Under the pieces are notes generated by a model. The model did no database searches, was not told where the DNA came from, and saw only the letters and a list, made by a program, of their open reading frames with translations. A stretch of 64,000 bases of DNA. Origin: Nitrospirillum sp034427435. GTDB lineage: Bacteria; Pseudomonadota; Alphaproteobacteria; Azospirillales; Azospirillaceae. Made by a program: the position numbers and the translations under genes. The number at the start of each line of letters is the position of its first letter. Position 1 is the first letter of the stretch. The stretch lies in the NCBI RefSeq assembly GCF_034427435.1, contig NZ_JAXQNP010000002.1:2170001-2234000 (forward strand). The letters run 5' to 3'. Positions 1-8,768 of this stretch are shown piece after piece.

Positions 1-1490
1 CCCGCCGTCACCACGCGGGAGATGTAGGGATAGGGATTGTTGGTGGGCAGCGGCTCACGCTCCACCGTTCCCGTGCCCTCCGCCACGCGGTACAGGCCCC
101 GGGGGGTGCCGGCCCACACGATGGCGGGCGCGCCGGCGTCCGCATCGGCCCGGCGGGCCATGGCCAGGACGTCCAGTTGCGGCAGCGTGTGGTCGGGATT
201 CGCGGTGGGGCCGCCGGCCAGGATGCGGCGCGCCTGGCGCGTGGCCGGGTCGAACAGCAGGATGGCGCCATCGCCGCCCAGCCATAGCGTCCCCTGGGGC
301 GTCACCGCCACACTCTTGATGGTGGGCAGGTCGCCCAAGGGCGGGCGGCCGTTGCCCGTGAACAGGGTGACCAGGGCCGCATTGGTGGGGTTGTGTACGT
401 CCAGGCCCGAATCACCCCCTGTCCAGATCAGGCCGGACCGGTCCTTGAGGATGGCGCGCAGGGCGTTGCTGGACAGGGTGGCGGGGATGTCGGGCTCATG
501 CCGGATGGTGTGGTACACCCCTTGCGCCACGTCCACCTCGGCGATGCCGTTGCCCAGGGTGGCCACCCACAGCACGCCCGGCCGTACCTCCACCGCCCCG
601 CGCATGGTCACGGCCGCCAATGGCGGCTCGGTCCCGCTCCGCGGACGGATGACCGTCAGGGACTGGTCGTGGGTGTCGTAAACGCCCAGGCCGCTGCGGT
701 CGCCCCCCAGCCACAGGCGGCCGTCCGCCCCTTCCTCGATCTGCCAGACACTGTCCGCCAGCAGGGCTTCGGCGGCCGGCGACGGGGCCGCCAGCGGCGG
801 CGGGGCGAAGCGCTCGCCGCCGGCGGGCCGCATCACCAAGCCCCTGGCCGTGCCGGCCCACAGGTTCCCGGCGCGGTCCTGGTGGACGGTGAACACGGTG
901 TTGTGAGGCAGCGCATCGTCGCCGGGTGTCTTATCCTTGGTGGGATCCTTGTCGGCGTGGCGGAACCGCGCCACCACCCGGCCATCCCCGGTCAGGTGGT
1001 CCATGCCACCCCGCGTGGCCACCCAGACGCCGCCGTCGCCATCGTCGCTGATGTCATAGACGGTGGCGGCGCTGACCCCGTTGGGGCCGGGCCCGATGGT
1101 GCGGAACCGCTCCGTCACCGGGTCATAGAGGGCGAGGCCGCCGACATGGGTGCCAACCCAGAGCCGGCCCGCCGGATCCACGTGCAGGGCGCGGATGACG
1201 CCATCGGGCAGAGACCCTGGCACATCCGGATCCGGCTGGAAGATCCGCATGTGATAGCCATCAAAGCGGGCAAGGCCGTTGGTGGTGCCGATCCAGATGA
1301 AGCCGCGTTGATCCTGCGCCAGGGAAAAGATGGTGTCGCTGGGCAACCCGCGCGAGCGGTCGATGTGCTCGAACGCCGTCTGCCCCAGCGCTTGCCATTG
1401 CCCCGGCTCCGCCCACGCCTGGTCCCAGGGCAGCCCCAAGGCGCCCAGGGCGGCCAGCCATACCATGACGAAGAGGGACACTGCGCGCAT
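1..1490 (-). CDS. Two-component regulator propeller (Reg_prop) sensor protein, C-terminus cut by window edge
   Basis: The minus-strand frame is open from an ATG at 1490 to the window edge, about 496 residues. The N-terminus is a signal peptide (MRAVSLFVMVWLAALGALGL, then an AWA site), so the domain should be periplasmic. After it come repeated blades of the Reg_prop type: GLPSDTIFSLAQDQRGFIWI near residue 40, then copies with LWVGT, VWVAT, LWAGT, LWLGG and LWVAT cores. Known proteins of this kind continue into a Y_Y_Y domain, a membrane helix and a histidine kinase, GGDEF or HTH output; that part lies outside the window, so the output class is unknown. The gene is divergent from a lone receiver protein at 1744, a plausible partner. 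The 253-bp gap between them holds an AT-rich patch near 1558-1572 but no promoter I can define. Confidence 0.85.
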   Translation of the reverse strand, partial: MRAVSLFVMVWLAALGALGLPWDQAWAEPGQWQALGQTAFEHIDRSRGLPSDTIFSLAQDQRGFIWIGTTNGLARFDGYHMRIFQPDPDVPGSLPDGVIRALHVDPAGRLWVGTHVGGLALYDPVTERFRTIGPGPNGVSAATVYDISDDGDGGVWVATRGGMDHLTGDGRVVARFRHADKDPTKDKTPGDDALPHNTVFTVHQDRAGNLWAGTARGLVMRPAGGERFAPPPLAAPSPAAEALLADSVWQIEEGADGRLWLGGDRSGLGVYDTHDQSLTVIRPRSGTEPPLAAVTMRGAVEVRPGVLWVATLGNGIAEVDVAQGVYHTIRHEPDIPATLSSNALRAILKDRSGLIWTGGDSGLDVHNPTNAALVTLFTGNGRPPLGDLPTIKSVAVTPQGTLWLGGDGAILLFDPATRQARRILAGGPTANPDHTLPQLDVLAMARRADADAGAPAIVWAGTPRGLYRVAEGTGTVEREPLPTNNPYPYISRVVTA

Positions 1491-1743
1491 CAGCACAACC
1501 ACCTGGGTGACGGCAATCGCCGGAGTCACCGAGAGGGGTGGCCCGAACAATCCTGGATTTTATATAATCGGTGCCGCCGCGCCACAAAATCAGTATCGCC
1601 CCGCGCCGCTCGCCCCTGCGGCAAAGAGGCTGGGCGGCATGGGGAAACCCGCCTATTGTGGCGTCAACAGTGGGCGCCCCCTGGAGGGGCCCCAGGGGCG
1701 GCCCACAAAACCGCCCGCCGCGACACCGCCAAAGGCATACGTG

Positions 1744-2163
1744 ATGAGTATAGAAGATACGGCCGTCAGTTCCGCCCTTCCCGCGACGCGGGTGTTGGTG
1801 GCGGAGGATAACCGGGTGAATCGGGAACTGATTCTGGCCGTCCTGCGACGCCTGGGATATGACGCCACCGGCGCGGCCGATGGGGCGGAGGCCATCGCGC
1901 TGTTCGATTCCGCCGCGCCGCCCTTCGACCTGGTTCTGCTGGATTTGCACATGCCCGGCATCGGCGGGGCCGAGGCGGCGCGCGAACTGCACGGCCGCCC
2001 CGCCCCAGCCGGGCGCAGCCGGCCTGTTCCCCTCGTGCTGATGACGGCGGAAACCGACGTCATCGACCACCTGACCACCGGCCTGTTTGCGGGCTATGTC
2101 GCCAAGCCGCTGGTGTGGAACGACCTGGATACGCTGATCCGGCGCCTTGCCGCCTTGTCCTGA
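1744..2163 (+). CDS. Single-domain response regulator (CheY-like receiver)
   Basis: The 139-residue protein is almost entirely one receiver domain. It has the acidic pair E21-D22, phosphoacceptor D67 in the motif LLDLHMPG, conserved T101 in LMTAE and K121 in AKPL, so it should be phosphorylatable. There is no DNA-binding or enzymatic output domain; the protein ends just after the last receiver helix. The start is ATG 1744; an in-frame GTG lies immediately before it at 1741. It is transcribed away from the propeller sensor gene, which suggests a phosphorelay or signalling pair, but that depends on the unseen end of the sensor. A strong hairpin follows at 2201. Confidence 0.9.
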   Translation: MSIEDTAVSSALPATRVLVAEDNRVNRELILAVLRRLGYDATGAADGAEAIALFDSAAPPFDLVLLDLHMPGIGGAEAARELHGRPAPAGRSRPVPLVLMTAETDVIDHLTTGLFAGYVAKPLVWNDLDTLIRRLAALS

Positions 2164-2200
2164 GGTCCTGACGGCACCGCGAGAGGCGCCGCGTCAAATG

Positions 2201-2235
2201 GAACGGGCCTCCAGGAATGTCCTGGAGGCCCGTTC
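2201..2235. terminator. Hairpin terminator between convergent response regulator and clpA
   Basis: A perfect 16-bp inverted repeat (arms 2201-2216 and 2220-2235, loop ATG) lies between the ends of two convergent genes. On the plus strand it is followed only by GTTTC, so the U-tract is weak. Its position suggests it serves both directions. Confidence 0.7.
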
Positions 2236-2261
2236 GTTTCAAGCGCGGGGGCGCCGCTGGC

Positions 2262-4577
2262 TCAGTTGACCAGTTCCGGCACCTTTTCCTCCGGCTTTTC
2301 CCGCTGCGACGGGCGATTGCCGCCGGCGGCGTAGTCGAAGGACAGGGCGTCGTCCTTGACGGTGACGCGAACGGCGCCGCCCTTCACCAGCTTGCCGAAC
2401 AGCAACTCTTCCGCCAGGGGCTTCTTGATGTACTCCTGGATGGTCCGGCCCAAGGGGCGCGCGCCGTACAGCGGGTCGTACCCCTTCTTCGACAGCCAGT
2501 CGCGGGCCTCGTCCGTCAGTTCGATGGTGACGCCGCGGTCGCTCAGTTGCGCCTCCAGTTCCATGACGAACTTATCCACCACCCGGCCGATGATTTCCGG
2601 CGACAGGCCGGAGAACGGGATGATGGCGTCCAGGCGGTTGCGGAATTCCGGGGTGAACAGGCGGTTGATCGCCTCCTCATCCTCGCCCAGCCGCTGCTCC
2701 CGGCCGAAGCCGAAGGCGGGCTTGGCCAGGTCGGCCGCACCGGCGTTGGTGGTCATGATCAGGATGACGTTGCGGAAGTCGACCGTCTTGCCGTTGTGGT
2801 CGGTCAGCTTGCCGTGGTCCATCACCTGCAACAGGATGTTGTAGAGATCCGGGTGCGCCTTCTCGATCTCGTCCAGCAGCAGCACGCAGTGCGGATGCTG
2901 GTCGATGGCGTCGGTCAGCAGGCCGCCCTGGTCGAAGCCGACATAGCCCGGGGGGGCGCCGATCAGGCGGCTGACGGTGTGGCGCTCCATATACTCCGAC
3001 ATGTCGAAGCGGGTGAGTTCGATACCCAGGGTGCGCGACAGCTGGCGCGCCACCTCGGTCTTGCCCACGCCGGTGGGGCCGGAGAACAGGTAGTTGCCGA
3101 TGGGCTTTTCCGGGTCGCGCAGGCCGGCGCGCGCCAGCTTGATGGCGCTGACCAGGGTGTCGATGGCCTTGTCCTGGCCGAACACCATGGTCTTCAGGTC
3201 GCGCTCCAGGTTCAGCAGCACCTCGCGGTCGTCGCGGCTGACGCTCTTCGGCGGGATGCGGGCGATCTTGGCGACCACCGCCTCCACGTCCTTGACCTGG
3301 ATGGTCTTCTTGCGCTTGGCCACGGGCAGCAGCATCTGGGCCGCCCCCACCTCGTCGATGATGTCGATGGCCTTGTCCGGCAGCTTGCGGTCGCCGATGT
3401 ACTTGGCCGACAGCTCCACCGCCGAGCGGATGGCCTCGCGGGTGTAGCGGACGTTGTGGTGCTTCTCGTAATAGCTCTTGATCCCTTCCAGGATCTTCAC
3501 GGCGTCATCCAGCGAGGGCTCGTTGACGTCGATCTTCTGGAAGCGGCGGACCAGGGCGCGGTCCTTCTCGAAGTAGCTGCGGTATTCCTTGTAGGTGGTC
3601 GAGCCGATGCAGCGCAGGGCGCCGCTGGCCAGGGCCGGCTTCAGCAGGTTGCTGGCGTCCATGGCGCCGCCCGAGGTGGCGCCGGCGCCGATCACCGTGT
3701 GGATCTCATCGATGAACAGGACGGAGCCCTCGACCGCCTCCAACTCCGACAACACGGACTTCAGCCGTTCCTCGAAGTCGCCGCGATAGCGGGTGCCGGC
3801 CAGCAGCGCGCCCATGTCCAGGGCGAAGATGGTGGCGTTCAGCAGCACCTCCGGCACCTCGCCATGGACGATGCGGCGGGCCAGGCCCTCGGCGATGGCG
3901 GTCTTGCCCACGCCGGGGTCGCCCACATACAGCGGGTTGTTCTTTGAGCGGCGGCAGAGGATCTGGATGGTGCGGTCAACCTCCTGCCCGCGGCCGATCA
4001 GGGGATCGATCTTGCCGCTCAGGGCCTTCTTGTTGAGGTTGACGCAGTAGGCCTCCAACGCCTCGGTGCCCTTCTTGGGCGCCTTTTCGCCGGCGGTGGT
4101 CTCCTCCTCGGCGCCGCTGACGCGCTTGGCCTCAGAGCGGCCGGGCGACTTGGCGATGCCGTGGGAGATGTAGTTGACGGCGTCGAAGCGCGTCATTTCC
4201 TGCTCCTGCAGGAAATAGACGGCGTGGCTTTCCCGTTCGGAGAACAGGGCGACCAGCACGTTGGCGCCCGTCACCTCTTCCCGGCCGGAGCTTTGGACGT
4301 GGATGGCGGCGCGTTGCAGCACCCGCTGGAAGCCGGCGGTGGGCTTGGCGTCCTCCGACCGGCTGGAGATCAGGTTGCTCAGCTCGTTGTCCAGGTATTC
4401 ACCCAGCTCGACCCGCAGCTTCTCCACGGTCACGCCGCAGGCGCGTAGCACGGCCAGGGCGTCCTGATCCTCGGTGAGTGCCAGCAGAAGGTGTTCCAGG
4501 GTCGCGTACTCGTGCCGACGCTCATTGGCGTAAGCTAGGGCCCGGTGCAGCGTCTGCTCGAGATTACGCGAGAGCAT
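2262..4577 (-). CDS. clpA: ATP-dependent Clp protease ATP-binding subunit ClpA
   Basis: This is the Hsp100 unfoldase that feeds substrates, including N-degron proteins delivered by ClpS, into ClpP. The 771-residue protein matches the usual ClpA length. The order is an N-terminal Clp_N repeat domain (residues 1-145), a first AAA+ domain with Walker A GDPGVGKT (219-226) and Walker B VLFIDEIH, then a second AAA+ domain with GPTGVGKT near residue 500 and LLLDEIEKAH, and a C-terminal D2-small domain. The open frame extends further upstream, but ATG 4577 gives the canonical MLSRNLEQTLHRA start and has AAGGA upstream. It begins 5 bases after the clpS stop, so the two genes form a clpSA operon. clpP is not in the window. 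Confidence 0.97.
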   Translation of the reverse strand: MLSRNLEQTLHRALAYANERRHEYATLEHLLLALTEDQDALAVLRACGVTVEKLRVELGEYLDNELSNLISSRSEDAKPTAGFQRVLQRAAIHVQSSGREEVTGANVLVALFSERESHAVYFLQEQEMTRFDAVNYISHGIAKSPGRSEAKRVSGAEEETTAGEKAPKKGTEALEAYCVNLNKKALSGKIDPLIGRGQEVDRTIQILCRRSKNNPLYVGDPGVGKTAIAEGLARRIVHGEVPEVLLNATIFALDMGALLAGTRYRGDFEERLKSVLSELEAVEGSVLFIDEIHTVIGAGATSGGAMDASNLLKPALASGALRCIGSTTYKEYRSYFEKDRALVRRFQKIDVNEPSLDDAVKILEGIKSYYEKHHNVRYTREAIRSAVELSAKYIGDRKLPDKAIDIIDEVGAAQMLLPVAKRKKTIQVKDVEAVVAKIARIPPKSVSRDDREVLLNLERDLKTMVFGQDKAIDTLVSAIKLARAGLRDPEKPIGNYLFSGPTGVGKTEVARQLSRTLGIELTRFDMSEYMERHTVSRLIGAPPGYVGFDQGGLLTDAIDQHPHCVLLLDEIEKAHPDLYNILLQVMDHGKLTDHNGKTVDFRNVILIMTTNAGAADLAKPAFGFGREQRLGEDEEAINRLFTPEFRNRLDAIIPFSGLSPEIIGRVVDKFVMELEAQLSDRGVTIELTDEARDWLSKKGYDPLYGARPLGRTIQEYIKKPLAEELLFGKLVKGGAVRVTVKDDALSFDYAAGGNRPSQREKPEEKVPELVN

Positions 4578-4582
4578 GCCTA

Positions 4583-4927
4583 CTAATCCTTCTCCAAGGT
4601 GCATTGCAGGGGATGCTGGTTCTGGCGCGCGAAATCCATCACCTGGGTTACTTTCGTCTCCGCCACCTCGTAGGTGAACACACCGCACACGCCCACGCCA
4701 CGGCGATGGACATGCAGCATGATCCGCGTCGCCTCCTCCCGGTTCTTGGAGAAGAAACGCTCCAGGATGTGGACGACGAACTCCATCGGCGTGTAGTCGT
4801 CGTTCAGCATCAAGACCTTGTACATGTAGGGCTTTTTGGTCTTAGGCTTGGCCTTGACCACGACGCCGGTGTTGGTGCCGTCGCCGCCAGTGCCGCCCTC
4901 GTTTCCGTGACTGTCGAACTCCGTCAT
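4583..4927 (-). CDS. clpS: ATP-dependent Clp protease adaptor ClpS
   Basis: ClpS binds N-terminal destabilising residues and passes substrates to the ClpA N-domain. The 114-residue protein has a flexible Gly/Asn-rich N-terminal tail (residues 1-25), then the ClpS fold with the diagnostic LNDDYTPMEFVVHIL segment and an MLHVHRRGVGVCGVFTYEVAE segment. It lies directly upstream of clpA with a 5-base gap, the standard adaptor-unfoldase arrangement. The 275 bases between this gene and the phasin hold the phasin terminator and presumably the clpS promoter. Confidence 0.97.
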   Translation of the reverse strand: MTEFDSHGNEGGTGGDGTNTGVVVKAKPKTKKPYMYKVLMLNDDYTPMEFVVHILERFFSKNREEATRIMLHVHRRGVGVCGVFTYEVAETKVTQVMDFARQNQHPLQCTLEKD

Positions 4928-5119
4928 GGCCTTCCAGGTACGTGTCTTTCGGGGTGGTCATCCCAGGAATAATATGAGATCGCGGCGGGCCGTTGGAAGA
5001 CCCCAGGTGACCTTAATCATGCCTGGCGTGCGATGAGCGCACGGTTAACCATCCAACCGCGTTGGCCGGCCGGACGCAAGGCGCGCCATCACACCAAAAA
5101 ATAAAAACCCGGTGGAAAA

Positions 5120-5153
5120 ATAAAAAACCCGGTGGGCGCGCGCCCACCGGGTT
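5120..5153 (-). terminator. Rho-independent terminator of the phasin gene
   Basis: Bases 5126-5153 form a perfect 28-base palindrome (14-bp stem, AACCCGGTGGGCGC). Read on the minus strand it is followed by TTTTTTATTTTT, an ideal U-tract. Just downstream (plus-strand 5101-5116) the sequence AATAAAAACCCGGTGG repeats the A-tract and one stem arm, like a partial duplication of the terminator. Confidence 0.92.
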
Positions 5154-5202
5154 CGTCAGCATCGGCTGGAACGGCCGGCCGCATGGCACGGCCCAACCGC
5201 GA

Positions 5203-5766
5203 TCACGCCGCCAGGCGCGGCTTGCCGAACTTGGTCACGACCGCGTTGACGCGGGCGGAGATGGGCTCGATCGCTTCGTTGGCCAGCTTCACCGACAGCT
5301 CGGAGGTCTTGGTGGCCTCGCTCACCAGGGTGTCGAAGCTGGTCTTGGCGAACTCGGACTGCAGATCCACCGCCTCGCGCAGCGTCTTCACGGCCAGCAG
5401 CGCCTTGGTGGCGGCCACGCTGCTCTCCAGCGAGGACTGGGCGTAGGCGACGAAGGACTTGGACAGGTTTTCCAGGCCCTTGGCCAGGACGGTGGAGGAC
5501 TGCACCAGGGCGTCCACCGTTTCCTTGTTGAAGGAGGTCAGCTCCTCATAGGCCTCGAACGCCTTCTTGCTGGCCTTTTCCACCTGCTCCTTGGTGAGGG
5601 CGACGGCCTGCTCATAATTCTTGGTCACGGTGTCCTGCGCGGCGGCCACGGTGGTTTCGGCGGCCTGCTTGGTGGCGGCGCCGGTTTCCACGGCGGCGTC
5701 GGCGACGACCTTCTTGGCCCGCGACGCGGTGGTGGTGACGGGGGTGGCAGTATTCGGGGTGGTCAT
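5203..5766 (-). CDS. phaP: Phasin family protein
   Basis: Phasins coat polyhydroxyalkanoate granules and control their size and number. The 187-residue protein is nearly all amphipathic helix rich in Ala, Glu, Lys and Thr. Its core matches the phasin_2/TIGR01841 pattern (NYEQAVALTKEQVEKASKKA, then VDALVQSSTVLAKGLENLSK and VDLQSEFAKTSFDTLVSEAT). It has no signal peptide or membrane helix. The N-terminal 35 residues are a low-complexity Thr/Ala stretch. It is monocistronic, with a strong terminator downstream and a long upstream region carrying three TGC-N3-GCA boxes that may be PhaR operators. No PHA synthase is in the window, so the symbol is by family. Confidence 0.9.
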   Translation of the reverse strand: MTTPNTATPVTTTASRAKKVVADAAVETGAATKQAAETTVAAAQDTVTKNYEQAVALTKEQVEKASKKAFEAYEELTSFNKETVDALVQSSTVLAKGLENLSKSFVAYAQSSLESSVAATKALLAVKTLREAVDLQSEFAKTSFDTLVSEATKTSELSVKLANEAIEPISARVNAVVTKFGKPRLAA

Positions 5767-6267
5767 GACAGTGCTCCTTCCAATGATCGCGTATGATCCA
5801 TCGGCCGCCCGATGCGGCCCGTGCCCGGGTCAGGCTAACCGGCGTCGGCCGGGCGGCGTGCCGACGGCGAACGGCCCTTCAAAGGCACCGTCATGTTGCG
5901 TCGCAGCACGAACCCATACGTGGACCTTGGGGTGCAGTTTGTCAACCGGTTTTTGTGCGGCGCAAAATTTCCGTAACATCGCCGGCGGCACGCCGGCATA
6001 CAAGGGTAATGCCAAGCGAAAGCTATGGAAAAGTATGTTTAATAAGCCGAAGCATCCGGCGCGCCCGTCTCGCAGGGGGTGGTTATGTTGCGCTGCAGCA
6101 TGCCTTTCGGGGCAGCCCCTCCTCCATCCGAGGTAGCACTGGGCGTGCAAGCGCGCGACCCGCATGTAAAGACGCGAAATGATGCTCGGGGCCTTCTTTG
6201 CCCTTAACGATATTTTCAATACTGGACAGGGAATCATCAGGCCTTTACTTTGGTCGGCATCATCGAC
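5767..6267. promoter_or_regulatory. Divergent intergenic region phaP / D,D-carboxypeptidase with three TGC-N3-GCA boxes
   Basis: This 500-bp gap has no convincing gene. It holds three dyad boxes sharing TGC-N3-GCA: TGTTGCGTCGCAGCA at 5894-5908, TTTTGTGCGGCGCAAAA at 5951-5967 and TGTTGCGCTGCAGCA at 6086-6100. The first and third differ at only two positions. PhaR-type repressors of phasin genes in other alphaproteobacteria are reported to bind TGC/GCA-rich dyads, so these are candidate PhaR operators. The assignment is inference. Confidence 0.55.
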
Positions 6268-7695
6268 ATGGCATGGCGGAAGGGGCAGTTCACCGTGACC
6301 CATTGGAATCGCTCGGATCGGCACCGTCAGTCGGCTCTGGCTTGGCGCGCCGTGTGGCGTTGGGCCACCGTCGCCCTCCTGGCTTGCCTCGCCTTCGCCC
6401 CGGGCAGCGCTTTCGCCAAGTACGCCGCCATTGTCGTGGATGCCGAAACCGGGCAGGTGCTGCACGCCGCCGGCGCGGACACCCAGAACTATCCGGCGTC
6501 GCTGACCAAGATGATGACGCTGTACCTGCTGTTCGACGCGCTGGACGCCGGCCGCGTCACGCTGGACACGCCGTTCAAGGTTTCCGCGCACGCCGCCGCC
6601 CAGGCGCCCAGCAAGCTGGGCCTGGACGCGGGCGACACCATCCGCGTGCGCGATGCCATCCTGGCCCTGGTGACCAAGTCGGCCAACGACGTGGCTGTGA
6701 CCGTGGGGGAAAACCTGGGCGGCAGCGAGCCGCGCTTCGCCCAGATGATGACGGCCAAGGCCCGCGCCCTGGGCATGAGCCGCACCACCTTCCGCAACGC
6801 CTCGGGCCTGCCCAACACCGGCCAGGTGACGACGGCCCGTGACCTGGCCCGCCTGGCCCAGGCCCTGATCCACGACCACGCCAAGCAGTACGCCTATTTC
6901 AAGACGGCCAGCTTCACCTACAACGGTGAGACCATGGCCAACCATAACCACCTCATGGCCCGCTATCCCGGCATGGACGGCATCAAGACCGGGTTCATCA
7001 ACGCCTCCGGCTTCAACCTGGTGGGCTCCGCCGTGCAGGACGGCCGCCGGCTGATCGCCGTGGTCATGGGCGGCAGCAGCGCCGTGTGGCGGGACAACCG
7101 CATGGCCGATCTGCTGGACGAAGGCTTCGCGACCAAGCCGGGCCAGGTGCTGACGGCGGAGGCGCCCATCCGCGCGCCGCGCGACCGCGGGGCCGTGCAG
7201 CTGGCCAGCGCCGGCGACAAGGCCGGTGACGACAACGCCACGTCCCAAGGCGATGAGGACGAGGCCGACGAGGCGCCCGCGCCGAAGGCCAAGGCCTCCA
7301 CCGTGCGTCTGGCCAGCGCCGCCGGCAAGGCCGCCAAGGCCGTGGGCAAGGCGGCGGAAAGCGTGGCCGACCACACCCTGCTGGCCGCCCCGGCGGAAGC
7401 GGCGCCCGCCGTCGCCACCGGTGCCAAGGGCAAGAGCATCCCGGCGGGCTGGAGCATCCAGGTCGGCGCCTACAACGACCGCGCCGCCACCCAGGCCGCC
7501 ATCGCCCGCGCCACGCAGAAGTCGCGGGGCCTGCTGAACGCCGCCGTGCCCAACGTGGTCGAGGTGTCGTCCGCCAAGTCCACCCTGTACCGCGCCCGCC
7601 TGGCGGGCCTCAGCGAGAAGACAGCCCGCGCCGCCTGCGCCCAGTTGAGCCGCCAGGGCCAGGGCTGCATCACCATCGCCCCCGGCGCCAACTGA
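6268..7695 (+). CDS. D-alanyl-D-alanine carboxypeptidase (PBP5/6 family) with C-terminal SPOR domain
   Basis: Serine peptidase S11 that trims the terminal D-Ala of peptidoglycan stem peptides in the periplasm. A signal peptide ends at AFA (residue 50). The catalytic motifs are all present: SLTK (S78, K81), SAN (138-140) and KTG (240-242). An Ala/Lys-rich linker (about 300-395) leads to a SPOR domain (about 398-475, WSIQVGAYNDRAATQAAI), which in other proteins binds denuded septal glycan. The fusion therefore suggests recruitment to the division site. ATG 6268 lacks a clear ribosome-binding site; GTG 6295, after GGAAGGGG, is a good alternative and keeps the whole signal peptide. Confidence 0.92.
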   Translation: MAWRKGQFTVTHWNRSDRHRQSALAWRAVWRWATVALLACLAFAPGSAFAKYAAIVVDAETGQVLHAAGADTQNYPASLTKMMTLYLLFDALDAGRVTLDTPFKVSAHAAAQAPSKLGLDAGDTIRVRDAILALVTKSANDVAVTVGENLGGSEPRFAQMMTAKARALGMSRTTFRNASGLPNTGQVTTARDLARLAQALIHDHAKQYAYFKTASFTYNGETMANHNHLMARYPGMDGIKTGFINASGFNLVGSAVQDGRRLIAVVMGGSSAVWRDNRMADLLDEGFATKPGQVLTAEAPIRAPRDRGAVQLASAGDKAGDDNATSQGDEDEADEAPAPKAKASTVRLASAAGKAAKAVGKAAESVADHTLLAAPAEAAPAVATGAKGKSIPAGWSIQVGAYNDRAATQAAIARATQKSRGLLNAAVPNVVEVSSAKSTLYRARLAGLSEKTARAACAQLSRQGQGCITIAPGAN

Positions 7696-7706
7696 TCCCT
7701 GCCCCC

Positions 7707-8669
7707 ATGGCACCTCCTGCTTCAGCGACGGGGAACGGCGCCGCCGTGCCCTCCCCGCCCGCGCCGTCCCTGCTGGCCCTGGCCCGCCAGCGGCGGGAGC
7801 CGTGGTGGGCTTTCCTGGCCGGCGTGCTGATCGTGGTGGTGGGCAGCGTCCTGATCGCCGTGGTGTTGGTGAAGCTGCCGTCCTGGACGCACCTGGACCG
7901 GGTGATGGAGCGCAGCGAGGGCCTGCGGGCCATTGTCGAGTTGCTGATGCTGCTGGGCAGCGTGGCGGCCGCGCTGCTGCCCCTCACCCTGGCGGTCCGC
8001 TGGCTGCACGGCCGCCCCCTGCGCAGCCTGGTATCGCCCACCCCCGGCCTGGATGTCGGGTTGGCGCTGCGCTCCGCCTTGCTGTGGGGCGGGTTGGTCC
8101 TGCTGACGGTCGTGGTCAGCGGCCTGATCGACGTCTGGAATGGCGAACCCTTCGCCCCCGGCGGCCAGCCCTGGCCCCAGGTGCTGGCCTTCGCCGCGGC
8201 CACGGCATGGATGGTGGTGCTGCAGGTCACGGCGGAAGAAGCGGTGTTCCGTGGCTATATCAGCCAGGGGCTCTACGTCGCCACGGGCAGCGCCGGGATG
8301 ACCGCCCTGCCCGTGGCGCTGCTGTTCGCCGCCCTGCATACCCAATCTTGGAGCAACGGGGTGTGGGACCAGCGCGCGCTCTATTTCATCATCTCGCTGT
8401 TGCTGTCCGCGATCACCGCCAAGGCCGGCCGGCTGGAGGCCGCCATCGGCATCCATCTGGGCCAGAACCTGGCGGCCATCTATGTCATGGGCGTCCTGGG
8501 CCCGCCCTTCCCCTCCCTGCTGGGCGTGGGCGCGCCAGAGGGCAAGCCGGCGGGCCTGGCGGAGGTGGGCACGGTGCTGCTGACCATGGCCGTCGTCGTG
8601 GGCCTGTACTGGTATTTGGGTGTGCGTCGCGGCTGGGTGGTACGGCGGCGTGTCGTCACAACGGCATGA
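7707..8669 (+). CDS. CPBP family intramembrane glutamic endopeptidase
   Basis: 320-residue multi-pass membrane protein of the CPBP/Abi family (relatives of Rce1 prenyl-protein proteases). Hydrophobic segments lie near residues 36-56, 78-97, 122-142, 158-174, 196-211, 224-238 and 285-305. The family motifs are present: EEAVFR (E177, E178, R182), FAALH with H211, and HLGQN (H250, N254). The substrate cannot be inferred. It starts 11 bases after the carboxypeptidase stop, so the two genes are probably co-transcribed. Confidence 0.88.
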   Translation: MAPPASATGNGAAVPSPPAPSLLALARQRREPWWAFLAGVLIVVVGSVLIAVVLVKLPSWTHLDRVMERSEGLRAIVELLMLLGSVAAALLPLTLAVRWLHGRPLRSLVSPTPGLDVGLALRSALLWGGLVLLTVVVSGLIDVWNGEPFAPGGQPWPQVLAFAAATAWMVVLQVTAEEAVFRGYISQGLYVATGSAGMTALPVALLFAALHTQSWSNGVWDQRALYFIISLLLSAITAKAGRLEAAIGIHLGQNLAAIYVMGVLGPPFPSLLGVGAPEGKPAGLAEVGTVLLTMAVVVGLYWYLGVRRGWVVRRRVVTTA

Positions 8670-8768
8670 GAGGTTTTTTCCAGTCAGGCGTTCCAGGCTG
8701 GCTCCGCTGAATGAGCCAGGGCTCCCTCCCTGTGCGCTCTGGCCAATAAAAATCAATAATGGAAATGA

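Noticed and set aside
2217..3947. 576-residue plus-strand open frame across clpA
   Set aside because: Antisense shadow of clpA; no recognisable domain and abnormal composition.
5830..7713. 627-residue minus-strand open frame opposite the D,D-carboxypeptidase gene
   Set aside because: GC-rich antisense shadow with Gly/His/Gln-rich composition; the plus-strand gene has all catalytic motifs.
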